NCBI RefSeq assembly: GCF_022965805.1
Contig: NC_133105.1
Coordinates: 31,438,447 to 31,502,446, forward strand
Reading direction: 5' to 3'
DNA length: 64,000 nt
Source of the DNA: Primulina eburnea
Taxonomy: Eukaryota; Streptophyta; Magnoliopsida; Lamiales; Gesneriaceae
Shown here piece after piece: positions 11,359-23,614 of the stretch. The stretch's first letter is position 1, and every line of letters starts with the position of its first letter. Made by a program: the position numbers and the translations under genes. The notes beneath the pieces are model-generated. The model was given only the letters and a program-made list of their open reading frames with translations, did not search any database and was not told the origin of the DNA.

Positions 11359-11613
11359 TTCGGACGATCCGATCCACTTCGGAAGCTCCGATCCGGTACA
11401 CTTCGGACGCTCCGAACCCACTTCGGACGATCCGAACCTTGCATGCGTTCTACGTGTCCAGCCACCTGTCTCGGACGATCCGAACCCTTGCTCGGACGAT
11501 CCGAATTCTGCATGTCTGCCACGGGTCCAGCCACCTGGCTCGGACGATCCGACATCTGGCTCGGACGATCCGAACCATGATCGGACGGTCCGAACCCGGT
11601 TCGGTCCTTCCGA
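11359..11613 (-). promoter_or_regulatory. Array of spaced palindromes in U3 of element B
   Basis: About ten units of the form TTCGGA-3 nt-TCCGAA, some with one or two changes, occur in 255 bp directly upstream of the TATA box in the minus-strand sense. The most common spacer is CGA. A second copy lies in the 5' LTR at 17492-17746. A dyad with fixed spacing suggests sites for a dimeric DNA-binding protein, which is inference. Confidence 0.75.
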
Positions 11614-11670
11614 TCCCACCGAAAATAATTAATCCAATCATTAACTCAAATTAGGAATCGGGATACTACA

Positions 11671-11688
11671 TTCTCCCCCCCTTAAAAA
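11671..11688 (-). other. Polypurine tract of element B
   Basis: On the minus strand, AAGGGGGGGAGAA lies directly against the start of the 3' LTR. It would prime plus-strand DNA synthesis and so marks the orientation of the element. Confidence 0.88.
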
Positions 11689-11834
11689 GATTTCGTCCTC
11701 GAAATCAGGTTTATAGGATGAACAAAAAGGAGTAACAACATTGTTATTATATCTCAATTGTTGTTGAACACAACTGATCTTTGGATTACGGCGGAAAACA
11801 CACACACACATTCATAGTAAAACTACAGTACAAC

Positions 11835-14800
11835 TCAAAAGAGCTCTGGATGCTCCGAACGCATACGACTCTCTAGCTCCCAAGTGGCTTCTTCAGTGCC
11901 TCTGCGCTGCCACTGAACTAAGACAAGAGGAATGATCTTATTCCGCAATACCTTGTCTTTGCGATCGAGAATCCGCACTGGTCGTTCCACGTAAGACAAA
12001 TCCGAATCTAGTTGAACTTCAGAGGGATGCAAGATGTGAGACTCATCTGCTACGTATCGTCTCAACAAAGATACGTGGAACACATCATGAATACTTGATA
12101 GGTACGGCGGTAATGCAAGTCTGTAAGCCAAATCCCCCACGCTTTCCAATATTTCAAATGGACCAATAAATCTTGGAGACAGCTTACCCTTGAGACCAAA
12201 TCTCAAAATCCTGCGAAAAGGCGAAACTCGGAGAAACACTTTCTCACCTGGCTGAAAATAAAGAGGTCGCCGCTTGGTGTTCGCATAACTAGCCTGTCGA
12301 TCCTGAGCGATCTTAATCCGTTTCTTGATTACTGCAACCTTATCAATAGCCTGCTGGACTAACTCCGGTCCCTCAACATGTCGTTCCCCAACTTCGTCCC
12401 AGAATAATGGAGTACGACAACGTCGCCCATACAACGCCTCAAATGGTGCCATACCAATACTACGATGATAGCTGTTGTTGTACGCGAACTCAATCAAAGG
12501 CAAATGATCCTGCCAAGCGGGTCCGAAATCCATAACACAAGCTCGCATCATATCCTCAAGTGTACGGATAGTCCTCTCTGTCTGACCGTCGGTCTCTGGA
12601 TGATAAGCCGTACTCAAACTTAGTGAAGTGCCCAATGCTGACTGGAAACTACCCCAAAATCGTGAGGTAAAACGAGGATCTCTGTCACTAACAATACTGA
12701 CTGGCACTCCATGCAGACGTAAAATCTCTTGAATATACAAGCGAGCCATACGATCGAAAGTGAAATCACGGTTATATGGCAGAAAATGAGCAGACTTGGT
12801 GAGTCGATCCACCACTACCCAAATAGCATCACTATTCCTCGAAGACAATGGTAAGTGAGTAATGAAGTCCATCGTGATATGCTCCCACTTCCATTCGGTA
12901 ATAGGTAAGTTCAGCAATAATCCTCCCGGTCGACGGTGCTCTGCCTTAACCTGCTGACAAACAAGACACTTGGAAACAAACTGATAAACGCTGCGCTTCA
13001 TCCCTTTCCACCAAAATCGTGTTCTCAAATCTTTATACATCTTATTGCTTCCCGGATGAACACTTAACTTGCTTCGATGGGCCTGAGATAAGATCTCTTC
13101 CCTCAAAGTATCATCCTCTGGTACTACAACCCGATTAGACAAACACAGAAGACCGTTAGACTGATAATGGAAATTACTATCTCCACCAGCCAACCGAGCT
13201 AATCTCTGAGTCTTGAGGTCAGACATCTGAGCATCTCGAATCTGAGCGAACAAACTTGGCTCAGATAAAATGGTAGCAACACGAATGCTCTCCATACCTT
13301 TCCGATGTTTGAAATTAAATCCCAACGAACAACAATCCTGGATAGTACTAATCATAGCACTGGTCTGAAGTGCAGAGGCTCTCACCTTGCGACTAAGAGC
13401 ATCGGCTGTGAGATTCGCAGAACCTGGATGGTACTTAATCTCGCAGTCATAATCTTTAAGTAGATCCATCCAACGACGTTGCCTCATGTTCAACTCAGCC
13501 TGAGTGAACAGATACTTCAGACTCTTATGATCAGTAAAAATTTCAAACTTAACCCCGTACAAGTAATGACGCCAGATCTTCAGCGCAAACACAATAGCTG
13601 CCAACTCTAGATCATGAATAGGGTACTTCTCCTCGTGAGACTTTAACTGTCTAGAAGCATAAGCGATCACATGACCATTCTGCGTCAACACACACCCTAA
13701 GCCTTGAAAAGAGGCATCGGTGTAAACACTGAAACCATCAGATCCTGACGGTAACGCCAAAACAGGTGCAGAAGTCAGAAGTCGACGAAGCTCTCTGAAA
13801 CTATCTTCGCACTCAGATGACCACTCGAATGGAACATCCTTCCGAGTAAGTTGCGTCAATGGTCTAGCTACCTGAGAGAAATTCACGATGAAGCGACGAT
13901 AATACCCTGCCAGACCTAGAAAACTACGGATCTCAGCCACCGTCGTAGGACGTGACCAATTCAGCACTGCCTCAATCTTGCTGGGATCCACAGAAATTCC
14001 TTCCTTGGAAATCACATGACCAAGAAATACTACATGATCAATCCAGAACTCGCACTTACTCAGCTTAGCATACAATTGCTTCTCGCGAAGAATCTGCAAC
14101 ACAATCCTCAAGTGCTGGATATGCTCTTCCACACTGTGAGAATAAATCAAGATATCGTCGATGAACACCACAACAAACTGATCTAGAAAATCCCGAAAGA
14201 CTCGGTTCATCAGATCCATGAACACTGCTGGCGCATTTGTCAATCCGAATGGCATAACTAGAAACTCGTAATGCCCATATCGAGTACGAAATGCAGTCTT
14301 GGAAATATCATCATCTCTGACTCTCATCTGATGATAACCCGATCGCAAGTCAATCTTGGAGTAAACAGAGGTACCCTGAAGCTGATCGAACAAGTCATCT
14401 ATACGAGGTAATGGATACTTGTTTTTGATCGTCACACGATTCAGCTGGCGATAATCAATACACAATCGCATCGATCCATCCTTTTTCTCGACAAACAAGA
14501 CTGGAGCTCCCCAAGGTGAAACACTCGGGCGAATATAACCTTTATCAAGAAGATCTTGCAATTGCTGCTTCAATTCTCTCATCTCTGACGGAGCAAGACG
14601 ATAGGGGGCACGAGAAATCGGTGCAGTCCCTGGCATTAACTCAATGCCAAATTCCACCTCTCTAACCGGAGGAAAACCAGGAATCTCATCTGGAAAAACA
14701 TCAGGAAATTCACAAACCACTGGAATATCATCTATACCAACACTATCTGTGGAGGAATCAATCGCATAGATGAGGTAGCCTTCCCCGCCCGCCTCTAAAG

Positions 14801-15635
14801 CACGACAGGCTTTCAGAGCAGATACCACTGGCATCGGAGGTCGCGCTCCCTCACCATAGAAAAACCAACTAGAGCTCTCAGTCGTACGAAACTGAACAAG
14901 CTTCTGGTAACAATCCACGGTAGCTCGGTAGGTAGTCAAAAGGTCTATACCTAGAATACAATCAAAATCTTCCATCTCCAGGATCATAAGATTCGCAATC
15001 AATTCGTTAACCTCAAAATCTAAGGGACAACCCATCACTAGACGCTTCGCTAACACCGAATGGCCCATCGGAGTAGAAACGGAAAGAATGACGTCTAGAG
15101 AAACATACGGTAACTTATGACGCTTAACAAATCGTGCAGAAATGAATGAATGTGATGCTCCGGTATCAATAAGAACAAAAGCAGGAATACCGCATAAACA
15201 AAAAGTACCTGCTATGACTCTCCCTGTCTCATCTGCAGCCTGATCCTGGTTCAGCGCAAAAACCTGACCTTGGGCACGAGGTCGAAGATTTGAACTACCC
15301 ACTGCCTGACCCTGCCTCCTCTGCTGAACAGTCGTCTGAGATCCGGAACCAGATCCTGCTCCACCTCGCAACTGAGGACAATTCTTCTTGATATGACCCA
15401 TCTCTCCGCACTGAAAACAAGCTCCCGCGGCTGATCGGCATTGCTCCGATGGATGGTTCTTCCCACAATGCACACAAGAAACCTTCTTCTTACCAAAGCG
15501 AAAAACACCGCTAGACCGTGATCCAGATCCAGAAGAAGAAGAACCTGACTTCTTGAAAGACTGAGATCGAGGGCTCAAAGTACTTGGAGGTCTAGAAGAA
15601 AGAATAGCCCTACCACGCTGGAGACTGATCTCTGC
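11835..15635 (-). CDS. pol: Element B nucleocapsid-pol: protease, RT, RNase H, integrase, chromodomain-like tail
   Basis: Continuous frame of about 1266 codons after the gag TAG. Order: two CCHC zinc knuckles ([13 protein letters not shown] is short, [14 protein letters not shown] canonical); aspartic protease with [12 protein letters not shown] with [11 protein letters not shown]; RNase H with [16 protein letters not shown] and ADALSRK; integrase with an HHCC zinc finger (HPGSNKMY to CLVCQQVK) and the catalytic D, D, E in MDFITH, SDRDPRF and TDGQTERT; then a [10 protein letters not shown] module and a tail ([19 protein letters not shown]) of the Tekay/Del chromodomain type. There is no ATG at the start: it is the same frame as gag and would be made as Gag-Pol. 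Every catalytic residue I checked is present. Confidence 0.95.
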   Translation of the reverse strand, partial: AEISLQRGRAILSSRPPSTLSPRSQSFKKSGSSSSGSGSRSSGVFRFGKKKVSCVHCGKNHPSEQCRSAAGACFQCGEMGHIKKNCPQLRGGAGSGSGSQTTVQQRRQGQAVGSSNLRPRAQGQVFALNQDQAADETGRVIAGTFCLCGIPAFVLIDTGASHSFISARFVKRHKLPYVSLDVILSVSTPMGHSVLAKRLVMGCPLDFEVNELIANLMILEMEDFDCILGIDLLTTYRATVDCYQKLVQFRTTESSSWFFYGEGARPPMPVVSALKACRALEAGGEGYLIYAIDSSTDSVGIDDIPVVCEFPDVFPDEIPGFPPVREVEFGIELMPGTAPISRAPYRLAPSEMRELKQQLQDLLDKGYIRPSVSPWGAPVLFVEKKDGSMRLCIDYRQLNRVTIKNKYPLPRIDDLFDQLQGTSVYSKIDLRSGYHQMRVRDDDISKTAFRTRYGHYEFLVMPFGLTNAPAVFMDLMNRVFRDFLDQFVVVFIDDILIYSHSVEEHIQHLRIVLQILREKQLYAKLSKCEFWIDHVVFLGHVISKEGISVDPSKIEAVLNWSRPTTVAEIRSFLGLAGYYRRFIVNFSQVARPLTQLTRKDVPFEWSSECEDSFRELRRLLTSAPVLALPSGSDGFSVYTDASFQGLGCVLTQNGHVIAYASRQLKSHEEKYPIHDLELAAIVFALKIWRHYLYGVKFEIFTDHKSLKYLFTQAELNMRQRRWMDLLKDYDCEIKYHPGSANLTADALSRKVRASALQTSAMISTIQDCCSLGFNFKHRKGMESIRVATILSEPSLFAQIRDAQMSDLKTQRLARLAGGDSNFHYQSNGLLCLSNRVVVPEDDTLREEILSQAHRSKLSVHPGSNKMYKDLRTRFWWKGMKRSVYQFVSKCLVCQQVKAEHRRPGGLLLNLPITEWKWEHITMDFITHLPLSSRNSDAIWVVVDRLTKSAHFLPYNRDFTFDRMARLYIQEILRLHGVPVSIVSDRDPRFTSRFWGSFQSALGTSLSLSTAYHPETDGQTERTIRTLEDMMRACVMDFGPAWQDHLPLIEFAYNNSYHRSIGMAPFEALYGRRCRTPLFWDEVGERHVEGPELVQQAIDKVAVIKKRIKIAQDRQASYANTKRRPLYFQPGEKVFLRVSPFRRILRFGLKGKLSPRFIGPFEILESVGDLAYRLALPPYLSSIHDVFHVSLLRRYVADESHILHPSEVQLDSDLSYVERPVRILDRKDKVLRNKIIPLVLVQWQRRGTEEATWELESRMRSEHPELF

Positions 15636-16253
15636 CTAGCGACACCGGTTCACTAACCCATAATAAGAAGTAGGATTATCACAGACAGTGACTCGATCAA
15701 AAATCTCCTGGTTAAGACCCTGAAGGAAATGGTCATACTTGGCCTCAGAACTGCCACTGATATGAGGGGCAAAGGGTAACAACTCGAAGAACTTCTGCTG
15801 ATATTCATCAACAGACATACTCCCCTGCTTAAGATTCAGGAGCTCAATCGTCTTTGCCTGACGAAGGGCTGGAGGAAAATATAGCTGCATGAAAGCTGCA
15901 CGGAAATCGGCCCAAGTCACCCTACCCTGAGACTGGACTATCGGCGCAGAAGTCGATCGCCACCACTTGCGCGCACGGCCCTCGAGAAGAAAACTAAGGG
16001 TCTCCATCCTCTGCTCCTCGGTGCACTGGAATGCACGGAAACAACTCTCCATGCGCTCTAACCAATCCTCAGCATCATCGGGAATCTCACCACCGACTAA
16101 AGGCTTAGGCCCCATCTGAATGAAACGATGCAGCTCAAAACGCCTAGGACCATCCCGACGATGACGATGTTCACGATGACGCCTACGATCGTCCTGGTCA
16201 CCCCAACGACCTACACTCCCCTGACTACTCTCGTCACTAAAGTGGTCAGCCAT
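15636..16253 (-). CDS. gag: Element B gag (capsid part), ends at in-frame TAG
   Basis: Starts at ATG 16253 (MADHFSDES), about 80 bases inside the primer site; element H has the same start. An Arg/His-rich stretch is followed by the retrotransposon gag core: WLERMESCFRAF, ARKWWRS, FRAAFMQLYFP, LKQGSMSVDEY. It ends at TAG (15638-15636) after 205 codons, but the same frame continues at once into the zinc knuckles. Related elements have a continuous frame here, so the stop is most likely a CAG-to-TAG mutation. A leaky stop cannot be excluded, but the site between capsid and nucleocapsid is not where gag/pol control normally sits. Confidence 0.92.
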   Translation of the reverse strand: MADHFSDESSQGSVGRWGDQDDRRRHREHRHRRDGPRRFELHRFIQMGPKPLVGGEIPDDAEDWLERMESCFRAFQCTEEQRMETLSFLLEGRARKWWRSTSAPIVQSQGRVTWADFRAAFMQLYFPPALRQAKTIELLNLKQGSMSVDEYQQKFFELLPFAPHISGSSEAKYDHFLQGLNQEIFDRVTVCDNPTSYYGLVNRCR

Positions 16254-16335
16254 CGCTACAAGATAGAATGGGGAAAATGGTAAAATGGTCAACGAAAATC
16301 CCAAAACAGAATCTATATCCCAAAATCGTAAGCAT

Positions 16336-16347
16336 GCTCTGATACCA
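16336..16347 (-). other. Primer binding site of element B
   Basis: TGGTATCAGAGC on the minus strand, four bases inside the 5' LTR, complementary to the 3' end of initiator Met-tRNA. Confidence 0.9.
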
Positions 16348-16351
16348 TAAA

Positions 16352-17803
16352 TGTAGTGACCCATTCCAGAATCACCTACTAATCAAGAACTAAGCATGCG
16401 ATTAACTTAATTAAAAACAATCAGAAATAAAGGCGGAAAACTGTCACCAAAAGATAGTTATACAACCCAATCGAAAATCCAGGACAACTCAACTAAAATG
16501 AAATATACGGTACAACCATATCGAATCAAAAAGATACCGAAGAACTAAACCAACCAGCTACTCAACGTCCTCCTCCTCCTCCTCCTGAGCTGTCCAACCT
16601 GAGGCCTGCCCCGTGGTAATGGGGTGTCCAAGATAAACAAAACCGAGGACATGAGCGATAAGAACGCCCAGTACAAAAGCATGAGTATACAAACCTATAT
16701 GAAATGCACATGCTATGATATGATACCAGGGTAGTCAAGAAACAGGAGTAACAAAGGATCTCAATATGCTCAGTCTAGAGGCGCCAAGTGGATAGTGCCG
16801 CGCGGTACTCCTCTGGGTCACTGCATCCACTACAAGAACAGACGTGGACCAAAAATGTCCCGGATCACCGAAGCCCTCCCGACCCGTCGGCCACTGTGTA
16901 CTCTCGGTGTCCATGCGTCCACAAGACAAGACAGGGCTGAGCGGCCCCACAAGATATAGCTTATCTCGAAAGAGATACAGCTCAACAGTAAAGGCTATCT
17001 CGAAGGAGATACGGCTCAACATGAAATGCAACATGCATCATACAGCGTGACATAATAGCATGCATCATATGACATATATCAATGCACCACATAATCATGC
17101 AACACATATAAGAATGTATACTCGACCAGGATATCTCGGATAGTACTTTCGTACCTCTATCACTGCAATCCTAATCCACTGGAAAACCAGACAAACAGGT
17201 CTATTCCAAGCCTATTCATCAAGTGAAAACCATCACTAAAACTTATCTACCAGACTTAACTAGATAATCCTGAAATAATAATGATACAATTCCAAACCTT
17301 CGTCCGTCGCTAGCCCGCTGATGCCGCTAGCTCCCAACTAGAGCACAGCTCCGCTACAAAGCCAGTAGCTCCCTGCTAGTGCCTGAACCTCGGGAAAGAC
17401 TAGAAACCTCTCAGAAACGACTAAAACGCTCTGGAACGCTCTGAAATGGCGAGTAAGAAATGAAGCCTCGCACCTCTATTTATAGCCAATGTTCGGACGA
17501 TCCGATCCACTTCGGAAGCTCCGATCCGGTACACTTCGGACGCTCCGAACCCACTTCGGACGATCCAAACCTTGCATGCGTTCTACGTGTTCAGCCACCT
17601 GTCTCGGATGATCCGAACCCTTGCTCGGACGATCCGAATTCTGCATGTCTGCCACGGGTCCAGCCACCTGGCTCGGACGATCCGACATCTGGCTCGGACG
17701 ATCCGAACCATGATCGGACGGTCCGAACCCGGTTCGGTCCTTCCGATCCCACCGAAAATAATTAATCCAATCATTAACTCAAATTAGGAATCGGGATACT
17801 ACA
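16352..17803 (-). repeat. Element B 5' LTR (1452 bp)
   Basis: The same length as the 3' LTR, with about six substitutions. The palindrome array is at 17492-17746, the TATA box at 17476-17484, and the paired TATCTC/GAGATA hairpins at about 16965-17011. Confidence 0.94.
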
Positions 17804-17808
17804 AGAGA

Positions 17809-19329
17809 CCTCTTCAGTCTGAGATTCAGGGGTCTGGTTTGGAAGTTTACCGTAATGACAGAACTCCTGGACTGTCTAATATGACAGTCAAGTCCAATTT
17901 ACTAGACCGTATCCGGGAAGGTCAGTCTTCAGATGAGCAGTTACAGAAATGGAGGCTGAAGGACGAAGCCAAAGGCAATGTACTCTACACAGTGTCAGAT
18001 GGTATTGTGAGGTACAGAGATAGAATGTGGGTGCCTAGTGTTGATTCGATCAAAAAGGATATCCTGACAGAGGCACACGCATCTCCGTATTCTATTCACC
18101 CAGGAGATACCAAGATGTATAAGGACCTACAAATTCTGTATTGTTGGCCAGGGATGAAGAGAGACATCTGCAGGTTTGTGTTCGAATGCCTAACTTGTCA
18201 ACAGGTGAAGGCAGAGCATCAGAGGCCAGCAGGATTGGTTAAGCCACTCCCCATCCCAGAGTGGAAATGGGAGAACATCACGATGGACTTCGTCGTTGGA
18301 TTGCCTAGATCAGTTAGAGGCATTAATGTCATTTGGGTTATTGTGGATCGACTCACGTAGTCAGCGCACTTTTTGCCAGTGAAGACGACTTTCTCCATGA
18401 CGCAGTACGCGGAGCTTTATATCAGGGAGATAGTCCGTTTACATGGGATCCCAGTTTCGATTGTGTCCGACAGGGACCCGAGGTTTACGTCGTCCTTCTG
18501 GAAGAGCTTACATGCAGCCGTGGAGACGAAGTTGCTTTTCAGTACATCTGTTCACCCGCAGACAGATGGCCAGTCTGAGCGAGTGATTCACATTTTGGAG
18601 GATTTATTGCGGGCCTGTATGATCGATTTCCAGGGAACTTGGGAATCAAATTTACCTCTAGTGGAGTTTACCTATAACAACAGTTTCCAAGCATCTATAG
18701 GTATGGCCCTCTACGAGGCGTTGTACGGACGGAAGTGCAGATCACCAGTTCATTGGGATGAGGTTGGTGAAAAAGCATAAATTGGTCCGGAGATAGTTCA
18801 ACAGACTGCAGATGTGGTGGTCAAGATTCGAGATAGAATGAAGACCGCCAAGAGTCGCCAAAAGATCTATGCTGATAAGAGAAGGAGGGATCTCGAGTTT
18901 GCCGTAGGTGAGCACGTATTCGTCAAGATAGCACCTATGAAGGGTGCAATGAGATTTGGGAAGAGAGGCAAGCTGAGTCCGAGGTTTATTGGGCCGTTCG
19001 AGGTTTTGGACAGAGTTGGGACATTAGCTTACCGTGTAGCCCTTCGGCCGAATCTGGCTGGGGTACACAATGTGTTCCACGTCTCTATGCTGAGGAAGTA
19101 CCTAGCCAATCTTTCGCATATTCTTAGTTACGAGCCGTTGCAGCTTGCTCCAGACCTGTCATATGAGGAGAGACCCGTCCAAATCCTAGACAGACAGGAG
19201 CGGAGACTACGGAACAAAGTGACCAATTTGGTCAAGGTCCAGTGGCTAAACCAAGCAGTGGAACAAGCCAATCGGGAGTCAGAGGCAGATATGAGAATCC
19301 GCTACCCGGAATTGTTCGGTAAGACTTAA
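17809..19329 (+). pseudogene. Element A integrase and chromodomain-like tail
   Basis: The rest of A pol after element B. It has the integrase zinc finger (HPGDTKMYKDL, then CLTCQQVK), the core with MDFVVG, SDRDPRF and TDGQSER giving the D, D, E residues, the GPFEVLDRVG module, and a C-terminal tail of chromodomain type ending RYPELFGKT. One frame throughout, with stops at 18358 (TAG where Lys is expected in DRLTKSAHF) and 18778 (TAA). The tail reads VEQANRE where relatives have VEEATWE, so conserved chromodomain residues are changed. Confidence 0.92.
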
Positions 19330-19350
19330 TTTCGAGGACAAAAGTTATAT

Positions 19351-19365
19351 AAGTGGGGGAGGAAC
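19351..19365 (+). other. Polypurine tract of element A
   Basis: AAGTGGGGGAGGAAC lies directly before the 3' LTR, and TTTCGAGGACAAAA just upstream is the usual neighbour in this group. Confidence 0.85.
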
Positions 19366-22059
19366 TATAGTGCCCAAATTCAGTACACGTATAACTCATG
19401 CATTTATTTAATTGTTAAATTTCTTATTTAAATTTAACATAAGTCTTAGCCTTACTCGATTTATTTAAATGCATTATTTTAGATCTTTTTTTATGTTTAT
19501 GTGATGCATGTTAAAATGTTTTGCAAGTTTCATGTTTCAGGCGATTATTCGAAGCGGGATCGAGGAAAAGACCGGTGATGATTTTTGGTATTTTAAAATG
19601 TGGTATTTTTTAATTTTTAGTCAAGAATGGGGCGTTTTAAATTATTTATTTAGTGGTAGTATTTTAAAGCATAACTTATTTGTTAGTAGATTATGAGTTT
19701 AAATCTTCTAAGGATTTTTACTTGTGCAAGTTATTTTAAAATTTTAGATATTTTATTAGTTAAGGGAGAGTCAGTATTTTAAATTAGTTGCTAATTATAT
19801 AATTAAGCTTAATTCACTCCCTAATTACTAAAACACACGAACACACACACTTTTACACACACCTGTACACGACTAAACACACACACTCACTTCACATTCA
19901 GATTTTTATTATTTTTTAGAGAGAAAACCTAGGGTTCCTCAAGCTAGAGCAGCCGCCCCCTTCCCTCTTCGATTTCCAGCAACTTTTCGTGTTTTCTTTG
20001 AGGATTTTAGTACCACGTTCGTCCCGGATCAATCCTCGCTCCGTTCCCGCATCGGTATCGCCGTTTCGGTAAATTTTATCATCAAAAGACACGTATAATC
20101 TCTCTTTTGCTGCGTCGATCATTTCATATTATGTGTTGCGTTATTTTATGCGTAAAATTCATGTATGATGTTCATAGTTTGAGCGGTTAATTGTTTGGAT
20201 CGATTTTGAAGGAAAATTTTTAGATCTAAATCACGTTTTTACTGTTCTTCTTAAACCTGCGAATTTTCGGTCGTGAATCTGGAAAAACTTTCAACGTAAA
20301 AATTTTAGAAATTTTTGATACCTTCGATTTGATATATAAATCTAAATATTTGGATAAAAATCAAGTGAGTTATGAAGTTTTTCGTGGGACTGCTCAAACT
20401 TTGTTTCTAGAAAATTATGTATTGATGTTCTCGAGATTTTATTGTTGCAGGCTTCGTTGGGAACCGACAGGTGATCGTTGCTGCGTCTAGGTATACTTAG
20501 CGTGATGATGGGTTGTTATTTAATTTGTCGTTTAATGTCGATAGGCACTCGAATACACTAGAAGCCGCAGGAAGTGTTTTGATGTCGAAATTTGAGTTTA
20601 CGAATTTGTTGCTAGTTTAGGGTGCGTTGATGTTTGAGACATTCTATGGAGTCGAGTATGGATCGTAGTGTCCTAGGATGAGTCTCCAGGCGTTGATCAC
20701 AACATGTGTAATCGAAATTGGGAGAGAATAAATTTATGGGTCGCGGAGTCCAGTTTACTCGGCGCCCGAGCGGTAACTTTTTGCCGCCCGAGCGCAATCC
20801 TTTCTATCCGAGTGTTTTTTTTCCCGTAACCTCGGCGCCCGAGCGGACGTTTGTTACCTCCCGAGCGCGGACCCTGGCGCCCGAGCGGTTTAGTTTCACC
20901 GCCCGAGCGCCACCCCTTATGTCCAAATATTTTGTTCCTGCTTCTTTTCAAAATTAAATAGTATGTTTATGTCTTATCTTGATGGGAAATGTGTACTCAT
21001 GTTTTAGAGATTGTTCGGGGTTCAATGTCGTGGGTTAGTACGAAGATTTAATGAGGTCAAGGCGCGAGAGATCTAGAACGTCATAAGATATTTAATTACT
21101 TCGGTGGTGAGCACGAGTACCTACGTCTAAGCTATGAAATGTAAGTACATGTAATTGCGTTAGTATGTGCAGCAGCGGCCCCGATCGAAGTCCAACGGAT
21201 CCCTCAACGCCAAGTAAGGATGTTGACGCAAAAAAAAAGAAAATATTATAAGTTTTGAGGTATGCTAAATGTCTTGTGACCAAGTTATGAATGGGTTTGG
21301 AAGTCGGTGAACGTGGCCGAGGACCTCTCCACCCCGTTAAATTATGAATGGTTTAAATCGTGGTGGGAAAGCGTTAAATCATGAACGGGGACCAACCAGC
21401 CCGTTAAATCATGAACGGGGATCTCATGTATGTGGCAGTGGATACGTCCCTGTCAGCCCAGTACTGTGGTTTGTCTGATCAGGCGTTTATTATGTATGGT
21501 TCACTTGCTTTGAAACATGCGTCTACGCAAAATGAAGTCGTGTATGTTTAAGTATGATCAAGTATGCTAGCATGTTTATGAAATCTTTCAAGTTGAGGGA
21601 GTTCTATGTATGTATGCAAGTTCAAATTCATTATATAGCCAAGCTTCAAGTATGTATGTTCTATTTTAAAGTTACATGTTGTTTTATTATGTAGTACTTG
21701 TTACTCCCAGTTTATACGTGTTGAGTCTTTAGACTCACTAGACTTGATCGATGCAGGCGAGGATGTCTATGAGGAGACAGGAGGTGAGGACCAAGGAGCA
21801 GGCTTGGGCTAAGCGGGAGGCTAGACCCGAGGACCGCCCACGTTATTTTAATATTTTTATGCAAGTTTAAAATACTCTGATTTTATGTTTTGGTGAGGGA
21901 TATTTGGAACAAGTATTTTGTTAGTAAATTTTATTGGTGATGGATTCTTTCCAAGATATTTTTAGGAACGATGAGTTGACGACCGTATGGATGTTATTAT
22001 TTAAGAAAATTTTAAATTTTTCCGCAAATTTTTAAGTAGCAAAAGTACGGTTCGTTACA
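19366..22059 (+). repeat. Element A 3' LTR (2.69 kb)
   Basis: Collinear with 1453-4134. Its first two bases are TA instead of TG, a point change at the terminus. The GC-rich GCGCCCGAGCGG run is at about 20758-20912, the CCCGTT/AACGGG hairpin units at about 21334-21420, and GAGTCTTTAGACTC at about 21723-21736. Some hairpin units are closer to the perfect inverted repeat here than in the 5' copy. Confidence 0.93.
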
Positions 22060-22064
22060 CTCTA

Positions 22065-23614
22065 TGTGCTAGTATTACTCTTTGACTTGTTTACCGACTC
22101 TCATGGCGTCATCAGATGACAAGGTTGGGTGTTTTGTCGAAACATATAGGAGTCGATGCATTGTAGTCGTGGATTCATCGCTTACCTTCAGGTTTGGATA
22201 TCCTATGTGTATGTAGTATTAAATCTCTGATAAAAGTATGGTGGTAATTATGAAAGGGGTTTCATAGATTACACCATCGATGCAACTACGACATGACACA
22301 TAGTATCGATTCATTGACAACTCTCGATATACCTATGGTTGTGGAATATGTCGGGATATATGAGTTGAAGGGACCGTACTATACGCTAACCATAATAGAA
22401 TAGTTCTTGCAGCCACTATCATTTGATACCTAGGGAATCATGTAAGCGATGCTGCTAGGAATTTAACATGATTGGTTGGGTACTATCAGACTTGAGTTTT
22501 GACGTTCTTATTATCAAAGAGTTGATAATTAAGAATAGAGAAATTGGGGTATGCTTGTATAAGGAGCATTTGGGGTATACTCGTATAAGGACGTGTTTAG
22601 TCCGAATCACATGGAGATGTGAACCCACGGCTAGTTGTATCAATGAACCATTGAGAGCCACACAAGTGCTAGCTTTCTAGATCCCGTTGAGAAATAAAAT
22701 AGTTCAATGTGTTGTACGGCTTATAAAGGAGTTTATAAGCGTAAGAAAAAAAAATAGAAGTATGACTTCTAAAAGGAGAATGTAACATTTAATTTTAGGA
22801 AGTGTTCCTAAATTAAAAGTTGGCCAAATAAATAATGTATTTGAAAATTGTGATTTTCATATACATTATTATGGACTAAATTAAATTAATTCAAGTGTAG
22901 AATTAATTAAACACTAGTGGGCCTAGTATAATCCAAATAATTAAATTAATTCAAGTGTTAATTAAATAACATTGGGCCTTGTATAGCCCAATTAGAAATA
23001 ATTATTAAACTAGTGGGCTTGAGTAAAATCAAGTAAAATTTTAAATGGGCTCAAATGTGTTTGAGACATTTAAATAAAGTCCATGGGCTTTGTAAATGTT
23101 ACAAACCCACTTAAAAAGCATGCTAGGGAGGTGAAGGGTTGGAAGCACTTTTTCATTAAAAATTTGCATGACATGCTCATGCACCTTTAACACTTTTTCA
23201 AGGACCATGAAAAGTCTTCCCTTCTCTCCTCCCCACTCCCTTTGGCCGAATTTTTTCTCTTATTTTTCTTAAAAATTTTGCTAGCAAACTTCTCGAAGAA
23301 AATGCCTTACATTTTATAGTGCAAGTGTAAGGTGGATCTTCCTAGTTGGTGGTGGGCTTGATTTTGAGCAAGGTGTGCTCAAGGGAAGCTTGAAGATTTG
23401 TCATCCTTTCAAGAGCTAAGGTGTTTACACCTTAGTTGGAGCCATCATCAATCTTAAGAGATTGATAGGTAAAGATTTCTAAACACCCTATATATGACAT
23501 TTTGGTATTTTTGTATTTGCTACACAATCTAGGCATGAGGTGTTCGAATTTCTTGTGGAAAAACAAATCTTGAAAATTCCGTTGCGCATTTGAACACCAT
23601 ATTCGATCCCCTTT
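22065..23614 (+). repeat. Old LTR copy 1, right part
   Basis: Continues the LTR cut at 1452; 22060-22064 is the ctcta duplication. It shares blocks with copy 2, such as the CACATGGAGATGTGAACCC block near 22610 and again near 24491. It ends near 23614 with a junction straight into copy 2. Repeated short blocks around GTGGGCC/TTAAATTAATT make 22840-23110 internally repetitive. No coding sequence seen. Confidence 0.6.

Larger units (their letters stand above)
10219..11670 (-). repeat. Element B 3' LTR (1452 bp)
   Basis: On the minus strand it begins TGTAGTATCC (11670) and ends GGGTCACTACA (10219). The last 811 bp (10219-11029) are almost identical to element H, while the first 641 bp (11030-11670) differ. 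It holds the palindrome array, a TATA box and two TATCTC/GAGATA hairpins at about 10832-10878. The 99-codon frame at 10602-10901 recurs in the other LTR copies of this family only because the LTRs are copies of each other. Confidence 0.94.
10219..17803 (-). mobile_element. Element B: nearly intact Tekay/Del retrotransposon
   Basis: A 7.6-kb element on the minus strand in the pol of A, flanked by agaga (10214-10218 and 17804-17808). Both LTRs are 1452 bp and differ at about six positions by eye, so the insertion is young. Reading from 17803 downward: 5' LTR, primer site, gag, pol, polypurine tract, 3' LTR. The only coding defect I see is one in-frame TAG at 15636-15638. It shares its internal region and the last 811 bp of its LTR with element H. 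Confidence 0.95.
1453..22059 (+). mobile_element. Element A: Tekay/Del-type Ty3/gypsy retrotransposon, interrupted
   Basis: A full-length but dead chromovirus with LTRs at 1453-4134 and 19366-22059, flanked by the 5-bp duplication ctcta (1448-1452 and 22060-22064). The order is LTR, primer site, gag, intron, protease, RT, RNase H, integrase, chromodomain-like tail, polypurine tract, LTR. Two later insertions split it: a solo LTR in gag (4651-7720) and element B between RNase H and integrase (10219-17803). The LTR pair differs at many sites including indels, visibly more than the pairs of B, C, F, G or H, so A is older, as the nesting requires. Confidence 0.93.

Noticed and set aside
11359..11613. 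Palindrome array as a CRISPR array or satellite
   Set aside because: Units are 15 bp, imperfect, unevenly spaced, without unique spacers, and occur only at the LTR promoter.
15636..15638. TAG of element B as programmed readthrough for Gag/Gag-Pol
   Set aside because: It lies between capsid and zinc knuckles, so readthrough would also withhold nucleocapsid. E has no stop there, and CAG-to-TAG changes are frequent in this window.
22455..22680. Paired sense and antisense frames in the old LTR
   Set aside because: They arise in a diverged LTR; the second LTR copy does not keep them.
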